From Porphyra umbilicalis (taxonomy: Eukaryota > Rhodophyta > Bangiophyceae > Bangiales > Bangiaceae): a stretch of 64,000 bases of DNA. The notes below the pieces were generated by a model. That model saw only the letters and a program-made list of their open reading frames with translations, was not told the DNA's origin and made no database searches. The stretch covers positions 1 to 64,000 of the forward strand of contig KV918880.1 of NCBI GenBank assembly GCA_002049455.2, in the 5' to 3' direction. The position numbers and the translations under genes are program-made. Below, piece after piece: positions 1 through 10,105 of the stretch. Each line of letters opens with the position of its first letter. Position 1 is the first letter of the stretch.

Positions 1-467
1 CACGAGTTGAGAGCACAATTTGTCACAGGAACTGTTACAGTTCCTCAACGTTGCAAGCGCGCGAGAGAGTTCACGATGTACAGTATGGAATCAATTGGCT
101 CACGTTGTGCATGCCTTGCAGCCGCCCGTTCGCGCCAAACTGCTGTCTTGGCGCAGCGCACGTGCCGCCTGCATGCAGCTGGTCCCCTAACCTCGGCCGC
201 ACCCCCTGCAGCCGTCGTCTGTGCTCGCTTCCCACCATGGCACGATGATCTTCCCCCTCTGCCGCCTCCCACGCACCGCGCTGCCCCGCCCGCGCTCATC
301 TGTCACCCCCACCTTCACCAGCGAGCACCTTTGGCGGCGCGGGCGGCCGTTGCAGATCCACACCCACCCCGCCCTTCTCTCTGGGTGCGTCGCCCTCCCC
401 GCGTGCCGCGCCGTCGGCTGCCGCCGACCCCCCACCCCCGCGCCACCGGTTGTCCGCCTCTGTCGCG
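1..467. other. Upstream flank, no gene seen
   Basis: This is the leader side of the first gene. Composition climbs from about half GC to very GC-rich after about position 190. Open frames on both strands here are compositional and I recognise nothing in them. A promoter for the following gene should lie here, but no TATA-like element is convincing. Confidence 0.4.
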
Positions 468-1127
468 ATGGCATCGCTGTCTCCCTCCTCTGGCAAGCGC
501 CCCCGTGTCGACGACGGGGCGGGCGCCGGGGCGTCCCCCCCCCCCGTACCCGCCGCTGTGCACGTCAACGTGGCCGCCCTGCGCCCCCGCCTCGTGGCGC
601 TCTCCCAAGGCCAGCTCGCCGACGTGCTCCTCGGCGTCATGGCCACGGGGGCCCTCACGGAGGAGGACCTCCTCGCGGCGCTCCCCCCCCCCGACTTGTC
701 CGAAGTCAAGGAGCGCCTCGCCGCCGCCAACCACCTCATCCGCCGGGCAATGCCCAACTCGCGGTGGGGCTCCTCCGCCGACGAGTACTCTTACCGCCGG
801 TGCGCGGCGGCCGTGACGGCGTTTAAAAAGCTGTTGGCGGCGGAGACCAAGGCCATTGAGGCGGCCGGCCACCCGCGGTCGGTGTTCCTCTTTTGCGAGG
901 TGTCGGCCGACGCCATCTGCGCGACGGTCACGTGGGAGAATGAGTCGCACAACAAGTGGCAGGCGGCGGCGGAGAAGACGCGCGACCGGCTGGCCCTCAA
1001 GACCGCCAAAGCAATGGCCAAGGACGCGACCGTGGACACGGATGAATTGCAGTTCATTCTCGACTCGTTTGGGGAGACGTACCCGGCGATTGTGAAACCC
1101 CTCGAGACCGCCATTGCCAAGCGGTAG
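468..1127 (+). CDS. Cut8/STS1-like tethering factor for nuclear proteasome
   Basis: Cut8/STS1 proteins anchor 26S proteasomes at the nuclear envelope and help degrade nuclear substrates. The first ATG (468) gives 219 aa; the frame opens a few codons earlier only at a TTG. A basic patch near residues 9-12 (KRPR) could be a nuclear signal. Residues about 35-80 carry a leucine-rich helix ending in LPPPDLSEVKERLAAAN. Next come the family-like block PNSRWGSSADEYSYRRC and a helical stretch with FLFCEVSADAIC, followed by WENESHN and a Lys/Arg-rich C-terminal helix. The order of a short N-terminal segment, a P-x-S-x-D-Y-x-Y-x-R block and a helical bundle matches Cut8. It has no intron and ends TAG, with a 22-base G run about 50 bases after the stop. 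Family assignment is from memory of the motif pattern; an unrelated helical nuclear protein is the alternative. Confidence 0.62.
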   Translation: MASLSPSSGKRPRVDDGAGAGASPPPVPAAVHVNVAALRPRLVALSQGQLADVLLGVMATGALTEEDLLAALPPPDLSEVKERLAAANHLIRRAMPNSRWGSSADEYSYRRCAAAVTAFKKLLAAETKAIEAAGHPRSVFLFCEVSADAICATVTWENESHNKWQAAAEKTRDRLALKTAKAMAKDATVDTDELQFILDSFGETYPAIVKPLETAIAKR

Positions 1128-2281
1128 CGCTGACAGGAGGCGATAGATGGTGGTGGTTGAGAGTGGCGAGAGGTTGGGGGGGGGGGGGGGGGGGGGGAGA
1201 AGATAGCGCTGTTTGTTGTTGTCGGCCAAGGGGCGATGGCCGAGTGTCTGACTGCCACTCGCGCCGCCCCGATCAGACTCTGATAGGGGGTGTAGTAGAT
1301 ATGTAGCGAGCTAGGCCAGCCCTGTTCTTTGTCCCCGACACGGCCGGGAGGGCAGGCCGCGCGATGGACCAACGCCACCGCGGCTGCCGCGTTGCAACGC
1401 CGCGCCCGTCGCCACCGCCTCGCCCCCGCGAGGCGTGGACCCTGCGGGGATGACCGCACCCGTGATTGGCGCGGGCCGGGCGACCCGCTCCCCAGCGGGT
1501 GGGGCCCGACACGGCAGCCGGGATGCGGGCGTCGGCGGCGCCCGCTCCGCAGACCTCCCCGCGACAACCGCAGACCCCGCATCCCTGCGGGTGGTGGTGG
1601 TTGGCTGCGGCGCCGGCGCGTCGTCGGGGGACGACGACCGCGGCGGCGGCGGCAGCGGCAGCAGCGGCGGGGCCAGAGGCAGTGGCGGCGGCGGCGGTGG
1701 CGCGCCGCCGCCACCGCTAAGGACGGCCGCCCGACGGGGTCGGGGCGGGGCGGCGGGCGCCCGCGCCCGCCGCGCCGCCCCCGCGCGCCTCCCCCCCATG
1801 CCCTTTGGCTCGGACACGCCGGCGGTGCCTCCCGCCGCTCGGTGCGCCACCCCCGGCGGCGCCCGCCCCGCGTCGGCCCTCCGCCGCGTGGACGTGCTCG
1901 GGGGGCCCCACGCCGCCGCCCCCACCCCCCCCCCCCCCCCCACCGCCGACGCTGGCGGCGACCACCTCCCGAGCGCCCCGCCCGACGGCGGGTCGTCCAG
2001 AGGCGAGCCGTGTCCGCGTGGGGGAGAGGAGCACGCCACCGCCTGGGTGAGCGCCCCGTGCCGACGGCGCAGCGCCGGCACCGCGCGCCGTCGCGGCTGG
2101 CGGTTGTACGCAACCGACCGCCGTAGAAACACGCTCTTTACGGTCTGCGGGGGCACCCGGCGCACCCGCCGGTCGCCCGGCCCGGCGCCCCCCCCCCCCG
2201 CGCGCAGCCCCCCCCCGCTCGACGCGCGCCGGGTGGGCGCTGCCGCCGCTCGGCGCCCCCCCCCCCCCCCCCGCACGCGCC
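1128..2281. other. Intergenic GC-rich low-complexity DNA
   Basis: This lies between the 3' ends of two convergent genes. It holds a 22-G run, then about 900 bases of CCG/CGG-biased sequence that is open in several frames on both strands. The translations are Arg, Pro and Ala runs without any domain, so I call no gene. Confidence 0.5.
1176..1197. repeat. 22-base poly(G) run
   Basis: An uninterrupted G run on the + strand, in the probable 3' UTR of the Cut8-like gene. Similar runs recur across the window: 4290-4307 and 4540-4559 (G), 51747-51766 and 53996-54019 (C), 53001-53022 and 61446-61462 (G). They are prone to length error in sequencing and may form G-quadruplexes. Confidence 0.9.
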
Positions 2282-2453
2282 TCAGGTCATGGTGTACTTG
2301 GGCCCCCCCCGCTCGGGGACCGTCCACTTGATGTTTTGGGTCACGTCCTTGACGTCGCACGCTTTGCAGTGGAGACAATTTTGCGCATTGATGACGAGCG
2401 CCTTGGTCGGCGCCGCCGTGTGGTCATTGACGGCGGCGCCTTCGGCGGCGCCC

Positions 2454-2484
<31 letters not shown>

Positions 2485-4484
2485 CGTCCGCCCCGTCCGC
2501 CTCCACGTCGACGTACTCGTACACTTTGGCGGGGCAATAGGTGGCCTCGGGCCCCCCGTACCGCGCCCAGTTGACCCCCGTCGGCACGTGCTCGTCGAGC
2601 AGCCGCAGGTGCGCCGGCGCGTCGTGGTCGTGGTTGGTCCCGCTGCGCGCGACAGAGGTGAGGATGTCAAACGTGACGTGGCCGTCGGGTTTGGGGTAGC
2701 GCAGCGGCGCCGCCGCCGACGCGGGCGCCGTCGCCTCGTGGTCGGCCCGCCCGTGGCGCAGCGTCCACGGCGCGCGGCCGCGGGTGACGTACGTCTCGAG
2801 GGCGGCGTTGGCCATGCCCGGGAGGAGGCCCTTGTGGAAGCCGGGGCGGATGTTGCGGACCGCCTTGAGCTCCCCCCACACCCACGAGGAGCGCAGGGCA
2901 GCGTCGTAGGCGTCCATGGACAGGGGTGCCGGCGGCGGTGGGCCGTCGGCGGCCGCGGCCGCGGGCGCCGCCCCCTCCGTGTCGGCCGCCGCAGCCGCCG
3001 CGTCGGCGTGCCCGTCGGCGGCGGCGAGCGACGCAAAGGCCGCTTCCGCGGCGAGCATCCCCGACTTCATGGCCGTGTGGGTGCCCTTGATTTTCGGCAC
3101 GTTCAAAAAGCCCGCCGCGCACCCAATGAGGGCCCCCCCCGGAAAGGCCAGCCGCGGAACCGACTGGTACCCCCCCTCGTTGAGCACCCGCGCGCCGTAT
3201 TGCAGCACCTCCCCCCCCGCGAGCAGCGGGCGCACGGCCGGGTGGGCCTTCCACTTTTGAAACTCCCCATACGGCGACAGCGACGGGTTGGCGTAATCGA
3301 GGGCGGTCACAAAGCCGAGCGCCACCCGCCGGTCGTCCATGTGGTAGAGGAAGGAGCCCCCATACGTGGCACCGTCGAGGGGGTACCCGACCGAGTGCCA
3401 CACCCGCCCGGGCACGTGGTCCGCGCCGTCGCGGAGCCGCCACACCTCCTTGATGCCGAGCGCGTACGTTTGGGGCTCACACCCGTCGCGGAGGCCAAAG
3501 GCGGCCATGGCCGCCTCGGAGAGGGAGCCCCGGGCGCCCTCGGCGAGGAGCGTTAGGCGGCCGACCACCTCCGTGCCGGCCGCAAACGTGGCTTTGCGGG
3601 ACCCGTCTTTGGCGCGCCCAACGTCGGCGGTCGCGACGCCCCGCACGCCCAAGCCCCCCGGGGGCCCCGAGGCGCCCCAGCCGAAAAAGCCGCCGCGGCG
3701 CTTCTTGCCGCCCGCCGCCGCCGCCGCCGCCGCCGCCGACAGGGGGCCGACACCGGAGCCGTCGTTGAGGAGCAGCTCCGAGGCGGCAAAGCCCGGAAAC
3801 ACGTCGACGCCCGCCGCTTCCGCCACCCCCCCCAGCCACCGCGTCAGCGCCGACAGGGAGAGCACATAGTTGCCCGCATTGTGCATGGGCGGGGGCGTCG
3901 GCAGCCGCAGCGCCCGCGTCTCGGTGAGGAACATAAAGTGGTCGTCGGCGGCGGGGACGCCCAGCGGCGCCCCATCCTCCCGCCACGTCGGGAGGAGCTC
4001 GTCGAGCGCGCGCGGCTCGAGGACGTTGCCCGACAGGATGTGCGCGCCGACCTCGTCCCCCTTTTCCAACACGCACACGGAGAGGTCGTCGCGGCCGCCC
4101 GCCGCCGCCAGCTGCCGCAGGCGGATGGCGGCGGCGAGGCCCGCGGGGCCCGCCCCGACAATCACCACATCATAGTCGAGGGACTCCCGGGGGGGTCCCC
4201 CGCGGCCCCACCGTCGGCGGCGGCGGCGGCGGCGGAGAGGGGGCGCCGCCCGCGGGGGGGGACGCCGCGTGTGGGGGGAGAGCCCCGCCGGGGGGGGGGG
4301 GGGGGGGTCTGCCGGCGAGGCTGCCGCCCGCCCGAGCGGCGGCGGGGAGCGGCGCCTCACTGGCGGGCGTGGGGCGCCGCGACGGGCGCGCGGGGGGGGC
4401 GGCGCGGCCGCCGGCGGCGGCGGGGGCGCGGCTCGCGGCGGCGGCCAGCGACCGGCTGGCCACCCTGCTCGCAGTCCGCCACAT
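2282..4484 (-). CDS. Electron transfer flavoprotein-ubiquinone oxidoreductase (mitochondrial)
   Basis: ETF-QO passes electrons from electron transfer flavoprotein to ubiquinone on the matrix face of the inner mitochondrial membrane. The ATG at 4484 starts a transit peptide (MWRTASRVASRSLAAAASRA). The body begins with the FAD dinucleotide motif DVVIVGAGPAG. Then come LSGNVLEP, the ubiquinone-side block GCAAGFLNVPKIKGTHTAMK, and all four 4Fe-4S ligands: the Cys of YCPAKVYEY plus CLHCKAC near the C-terminus. Alanine-rich inserts interrupt surface loops, including one of about 28 residues between the first cluster Cys and CLHCKAC. The transit-peptide frame and the body frame differ. They meet near an 18-base run at 4290-4307, so there is either a small intron (a GTGAGG donor lies near 4363) or a run-length error. 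The function is certain; the exact 5' structure is not. Confidence 0.95.
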
Positions 4485-7400
4485 GGTGGCGTCGGTCGCA
4501 GGCACGCGCGTGTGTGGGAAAGCCAGAGAAGACGGACGTGGGGGGGGGGGGGGGGGGGGTCTGCCGCCGCCGTGGAAGAAAGGCCAACGCCCAGAGGTTT
4601 GGTCGGGCGACGGAGCCGCGGACAAAGGGTCGGGGGGCTCCACGCGATCTTTCGGGCACGTCGACCACTTTCAAGCCGCCGACGACGTGTGCCAATCGTT
4701 TTTGCCGAGTACTCTTGTGGAAGCAACGGAGTTTGAAACCTCAATTTACAGAGTCGCTCACTGACAATTCGAGAAGACTGTTGACGATTCCCTGCGCTCA
4801 ACGTTCTCGATTGCCAACCTCGGGTCCAAAGCCCAGGAGCCGGACCCAATCGGATCGAAACCGGTTCGTTGGTGGCCGGATGAGCCGGTTGGCTCGGCTA
4901 CTTTTTGATTATCCGAATGTGTGATTTTCTTAAAGTTATCGCCTGATTCCCAACCGTCAGTGTTTCTCGCGTAGTTACAAATACGACGGTCTCGCAAAAA
5001 GCTGTTAGTGGGGACTAAAGGGACTGAAGTGTCTATTCTACCGTGTGTGCGACTCAATTGAGCTAAGCGTGCGACTCATTTGAGTCGCAACGGAAATCGC
5101 CGTTTGCAGCCTGCTACACTAGGAAATCGACCGACTTTGCGCCTACGAACGTTCGCCGCGGCGCTTCGTGACAAAACCACGCTGATCTGAGCTGCCCATC
5201 CGAACTCAATGGGGAGGAGAACCATCTGGCTTTCCGCTGTGAGAAGACCCGGTATGAAGCGCTTCAGAAACGACCCTTCTTGCAGGACACACGTCCATCC
5301 AAACCCCCCTCCCCCCCCTCCAGATGGACGGAATAGGCGATTTCGGTGTGCACGGCCGTCCGAATATGGCGGCGCTTCACCCTGGTATGGGGTACGGGTA
5401 GCCCTTTCAAATGGCGAGGAAAAGGTACCAACGTCTTTCCTGTGAGGTACTACCCAGACTGCCACTGACAGCTTGGCGAGAACCAGTCGCGTCCCGCCCA
5501 CACGCCTCTGGCAGCACCGGCAGTTCATGAGCCTCCCTCACGCACTTCCCCCCCCCCCCGACCGCCACCCGCCACCACCCACCACTATCCGTCTCCACCC
5601 ATCGCCATCCCACCTCCCCCCGCATGGTTACCTCCGAATCAGTTACAGCACTAAGTCATGGACTGCCCGCAGGTGGTCCGTAAAGTAGCTTGGGCAGGTC
5701 GTAGACCTGCACAAGAAACTCTCCCCGCCGGCCGTCGGGTTCCGACAGGCGGAGTACACCAAAGCGCTTCGGATTGCCTTGCTTTCTGGGCAGTACCGCT
5801 GCCGCAATTGCCCGCCGAACCGGTCAAGGGGCCGCTTTGAGGTAGATTTGAGGTGCACCCCGGCCCCGTAGGCCGTCGCCAGCACCTCCTCCCCAGCCCC
5901 CGCCCCGCCACCCTTCCCCTCTCCCGGCTGTGCCTCTTCGCGCGGGAGCCAACCGACGGAGAACTCATCCCCATCCGTGAGGGACCTACCACGCGAGCAG
6001 CACGCGGTGAGGTGATGGGCCACCCTCCGTAACGAAGGCCGCACAGCCCGCTCCCCACATGGGACGCACCGATAAAAAGCGCGGATGCTTTTGCATGAAG
6101 GTCCCGCCAGCCTTCAGACAACTGCATACATGCCATAGCAGCTCATCAACAGCGACTGAGGGGATCCAGACAAAGAAAAAACGGGGCGTACCCCTGCAGC
6201 TGTAGATCTCCGACGCGGGGAAATGTTGACACCGAAACCACTTTGGCCAGGGAAGGGCCTGGAGTGGAAACTTGATGATAACCCCCAAGACAAAACAGCC
6301 GGCGCTGACTCCGTTTCTGTTATCAAAACCGGCTTCAGAGCACCGGTCTTACGTTGGAAAAGGTACCCACAAGTTGGTCCCCCAGGGCCGGGACACGGTA
6401 GCGAAGCTTCTACGGTCTTTCTTTGAAAACACTAAAACTTCTGTTGCCCAACGGTCAGAAACACTCGTCTTCAGAGCGCTCGAACAGATCGATTCGATTC
6501 GACTGAAAGGAGAAGATCATAGCTTCTTAGATTTTGTGAACGGGTGGGTGCGGGGCTGGCATGGGGAGTGGTGACCGTCGTCATGTGGCGCAGGGGCGGT
6601 CCGTGTGAAGGCATTGCCTTGATCGTACTTGGGTCGGTCACTGAGTGGCGCTGCGGGTGGTTGGCCGACGCACCCGCAGCTGTACGCGGGTGGCCAGTTT
6701 GTCGGCGTCCTGGACGTGACCAGAGAGATGGCCGAGGAGAGGGAGCAGGTCGGAGAGCTCAAGGACCTTGTTGCAGCGGGGGCCTAGGCGCCGCCGTCAG
6801 CCAGGCACGCTGCCGCTCGGCCGGCCGCCACTGGCGCGGCGGCAACCGATGGCGCGTGGCGACGCCCAATCGTCGGCGGTCGTGCCCAAGGTGACTCTTT
6901 GGTTCCTTATGGGTGACACATTGGCGACACAATACGACAAAGTGTCGCCAGAGAGTTGTGCAGAGAGGCTAAATGTGCCGCAGACGGTAGCACCACGGGA
7001 GCACCTCAGCGGCGGATAAGCATCCGGCCTTGCCGGTTTCTGGCATAATTTGCGCAAATTAATTACCACTGATCTTGGTCATATGTTTCGGTACTATTCG
7101 GCGGATGCAGATTTGTTGACCCAATTTTGTGCCAATCAATGACTGGCTCGCGACCAATCATATTAGGGGGACATGTTGAGGCGTCGCTTCCCGCGGCCGC
7201 CCCACCGCCGGTGCAGCCCGCCACCTTGCGGCCGGCAACGCCGCCGTCGCCCCGCCGTCACCCGACGGCGGCCGGCCGCGCCCAGGCACCATCGCAGAGT
7301 CACCGCCGCGAAGTCGCTGCCCCCGTCGGCTGCCGCGGCGCCGCCCCCGCGCGGGATGCCTGTCGCCCGAGGGCGCGAAAACCGCGACAGCCGCCGCGGC

Positions 7401-7539
7401 GCCGCCCCCTGCCGCCGCTGGCGCCCGCCATTCACCCGTGGTCGACGCGGCGCCGGCGACGCAGCCCCCCCCCTTCAGCCGCGCGCACCTCCTTGGCCGC
7501 CAAGACCACCGCCACCGCCGCGTCGCTGGCACCGCCCAC
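4485..7539. other. Gene-poor spacer
   Basis: The first 75 bases are the probable ETF-QO leader, with a 20-base run at 4540-4559 that reads as poly(C) in the gene's sense. From about 4.8 to 7.1 kb the DNA is closer to 50-55% GC, with only short open frames and no recognisable protein. A perfect 20-base palindrome built on GACTCA/TGAGTC lies at 5070-5089, preceded by a direct copy of one arm. It could bind a bZIP-type factor, but this is only a sequence resemblance. Confidence 0.4.
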
Positions 7540-8205
7540 CGCCGCGGCTTGCCGCCGCCGCGGCCGACACCGCGCACCGCCACAGCACGTCCGTTCCCCC
7601 CCCCGCGCCGACAACGCGGCAGCTGCGGCCGCCGACTGCCGCATCGCAGCCACCCCTTGCCGCCGCTGCCGCCTTGTACATTGGCGGCGGCGGCGGCGAC
7701 GCTTGGCGGCGGCGGACAACGCCGCCGCAACGCCCGACACTGGCGGGGCTTGGCGCTGCCGCCGCCGACACCGCGCACCCCCCCAGCACGTCCGCACTTC
7801 CTCCCGCAGCGAAAACGCGGTAGCCGCGGCCGTCGTTCGCCGCATCGCCGCCGCCGCTTGCCGCCGTCGCCGCCTTGTGCATTAGCAGCGGCGGCGGCGA
7901 CGCGTGGCGGCGGCGGCCGACGCCGCCGCAACGCCCGACACCGCCGCGGCTTGCCGCCGCCGCCGTCGACTCCGCGCATCCCCGCCGCACGTCCGCCCCC
8001 CCCCCCGCGCCGACAATGCGGCAGCCGCGGCCGCCGACCACCGCATCGCCGCCGCCCCTTGCCGCCGCCGCCGCCTTGGACATTGGCGGCGGCGGCGGCG
8101 ACGCTTGGCGACGGCGGCCGACGCCGCCGCAACGCCGGACTCCGCCGCGGCTTACCGCCGCCGCCGCCGACTCCGCGCACCCCCCCCGCACGTTTGCACC
8201 CCACG
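7540..8205. repeat. 201-bp tandem repeat, about 3.3 units
   Basis: The anchor GAC(A/T)CCGCGCA begins at 7566, 7767, 7968 and 8169, exactly 201 bases apart. A second anchor (TTG(T/G)(A/G)CATT followed by a GGC run) keeps the same spacing. Units differ by scattered substitutions, so the array is not brand new. Because 201 equals 67 codons, reading frames on both strands stay open right through, which gives long Arg/Ala/Pro-rich translations. I cannot tell whether either strand is translated. Confidence 0.85.
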
Positions 8206-8642
8206 GCCCCCCCGCGGCGGGAGGTCGCGGACGCGATCCCGCTCCTCGCCGCCGCCGCTGCCTGCCGCCGAAACGCAGCCGGCCGCGGACCGCGCCGGCA
8301 CTCCGCTGCCACACGTCGCCGCCGAACCGCCGCCGCCCGCCGCCGCCCGCCGCCGCCGTCCCGCTGCTAGAGGCCGGCGCGACCGACCGCCCCGCCGGGC
8401 CGGCCTAACCGCGGCCGCCACCGGTGCGCCCTGCCGCCGCCACCGTTGCCGCCCCGCCGTCGCCGGTCCGGCGAAGCGACCGTCCGGGCGGCGGCCTCCG
8501 ACACTGCCTGCACTCTTAGGCGGCGCCAGCGGACGCCGCCGTGACCGCCGCCTTGGCGGCGACCCACAGCGGCCGCCCCCACCGCCGCCGCGCCTCCCCC
8601 CCCCCCCCCCCTCCCTCAGCCGCCGCCGTCTCTTTCGAAGCC

Positions 8643-9089
8643 ATGTTCACCACCATCACCACCGCCACCGCACAGGCCGCGACCAAAGTCGGTGCCAACG
8701 CGCAGGCGGCGGGGGCGGGGGTTTGGCGCAGGCCGCGAGGGGTGCCCTTCGCGGCATCGGTAGTGGCGGTTGGGGTCTCTCCCGCCCCCCCACGTGCTCT
8801 GGGGGCATTTATGGGAGAAGTGGCCACCGCCAACCAATCATATTGCTGGAAACACACGGGTACACGAGCAGATCAATGTGGACATTGCTCTGATCCTATG
8901 AAAATCGTCTCAAAACACCTCGCCGCAGGGCGGAAACACTCAACCTCGGACGTCGAGGCCGGTCGCTGCTGTCCTCACCATTCCGCGCTGACAGTGATCT
9001 CGCCTGAGTGCACCAGGGGCGAGGCCCCTGCTGAATTCGTGAAATTGCATCATTACAGTGATACACATGCCTGGAACTTGGCTGTGTGA
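8643..9089 (+). CDS. Hypothetical small ORF
   Basis: The ATG at 8643 opens a 148-aa frame starting MFTTITTATAQAATK, Ala/Thr-rich at first. It then turns into ordinary-composition sequence with several Cys and His residues and ends at 9089. I recognise no domain. It follows the 201-bp repeat and precedes the hydrolase exon, so it could be a remnant or an upstream exon of that gene. The AT-richer second half looks non-coding. Low confidence. Confidence 0.2.
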   Translation: MFTTITTATAQAATKVGANAQAAGAGVWRRPRGVPFAASVVAVGVSPAPPRALGAFMGEVATANQSYCWKHTGTRADQCGHCSDPMKIVSKHLAAGRKHSTSDVEAGRCCPHHSALTVISPECTRGEAPAEFVKLHHYSDTHAWNLAV

Positions 9090-9234
9090 GCTTGATTCTC
9101 GTTGTCTTAGCCGTCGGACATGCCATCCGAACCGAATAATTGTGTCTCCAGATCCCCGACCGGCCATTCCAAGTCGTAGGCTGCTGTTTCGATGGGGCAC
9201 CACACTGTGTCGCCCTCAAATCGCTTGAAAGTAA

Positions 9235-9738
9235 CCAAAGAAGCGCGATGGCAGAACCGCCGACGATGTGGCGACGGCGGCCAACGGGGCGGCGCCTGTG
9301 GCGCCCGCGGCGGCAGCGGCGGCGGCGGCGGCGTCAGCGGCGACTGCGGCGCCCGCCGCCCCCAAACCCGCTGACGACACCGACGCGGAAGACACCGACG
9401 CGCTCGGGCAGCTGCCGCTGTTCCTCGCCTCCCTGCTTGTCAGCATCGTCGCGTCGTTTGCAGCCGGCGTGGACGTCCTTCGCGGCGGCGACGGCGGCGG
9501 CCGCGGCCACGGCGGCGTGCCAGCCCTGTGGGTCGCTGGCGACGACGATGTGTTTTTGGGCGTGGCGGACGAGCGCCGCGCCGCAGCGGCGGCGATCGCG
9601 GGGTGGAGCGGGTCGGGCGTGGAGGTAGTGGTCTTGCCGCGCGCGGGGCACTCTTGGGAGGTTGAGTTTGGCGCCCTTCGCCGGACGGTCGTCGGATGGC
9701 TGGTTGCGCTGAACCCCGTCGTGGGCTGGTTGGCGTGA
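9235..9738 (+). CDS. C-terminal exon or fragment of an alpha/beta hydrolase
   Basis: The frame is open from 9235 (a stop lies just before) to TGA at 9738. After an Ala-rich lead and a hydrophobic stretch (PLFLASLLVSIVASFAAGVD) comes the typical end of an alpha/beta hydrolase fold. VPALWVAGDDDVF supplies the catalytic-acid strand, followed by a helix of A/R residues, then VEVVVLPRAGHSWEVEF with the catalytic His, then a last helix. The nucleophile elbow (G-x-S-x-G) is not in this exon, and no upstream exon carrying it was found. The frame has no good ATG, so it is either the last exon of a spliced gene (possible acceptor at 9239-9240) or a fragment. Substrate unknown. Confidence 0.5.
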   Translation, partial: PKKRDGRTADDVATAANGAAPVAPAAAAAAAAASAATAAPAAPKPADDTDAEDTDALGQLPLFLASLLVSIVASFAAGVDVLRGGDGGGRGHGGVPALWVAGDDDVFLGVADERRAAAAAIAGWSGSGVEVVVLPRAGHSWEVEFGALRRTVVGWLVALNPVVGWLA

Positions 9739-10105
9739 GCGCCGCACAGGGGCGCGGGCGGGGTGGTTCCCGTGCGCAGCATGCAAGCGCCCGACGGGCA
9801 CACATTTCCGCGCGCCCCTACACGTACACCCTCACACCACCTCCCCCCTATTCTGTCGCTGACGCCCCCCCGAGCGCCACCCCATCTCAGACTGTTTTTT
9901 ATTTTTTTTTCCGGAAAAACATCTAGCTGAGTCGCGAACATCATTGCAAGTATATTATAGACTTCCCGATTCTCGAAAAAGAATAACTTGCAGCGTTTAC
10001 ATCTTGTGATTGGCCGAGAAGCCGTATCCAGCCCAACGAAATGCTTTCGTGCATCTGCAGAGCAGTTGCGTTTTTGTCGGGAGACTGCAACAGAGTAAAA
10101 GCAGT
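9739..10105. other. Intergenic spacer
   Basis: This lies between two convergent 3' ends. It includes a pyrimidine-rich stretch and a T-rich tract near 9893-9910, then about 180 bases of lower GC. No gene is seen. Confidence 0.4.

Noticed and set aside
1435-2331. Long + strand frame between the first two genes
   Set aside because: Low-complexity Gly/Arg/Pro translation that overlaps the ETF-QO 3' end antisense. No start context and no motif.
4311-4363. A 52-base intron in ETF-QO (GTGAGG donor to GGCAG)
   Set aside because: It would fix the phase, but it is much shorter than the other introns here (158-274 bases), and an 18-base homopolymer next to it offers a simpler explanation. Left open.
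7158-8312. Long minus-strand open frame through the 201-bp repeats
   Set aside because: Openness is explained by extreme GC content plus a period of three; the residues are Arg/Gly/Ala without a domain, and other frames are equally open.
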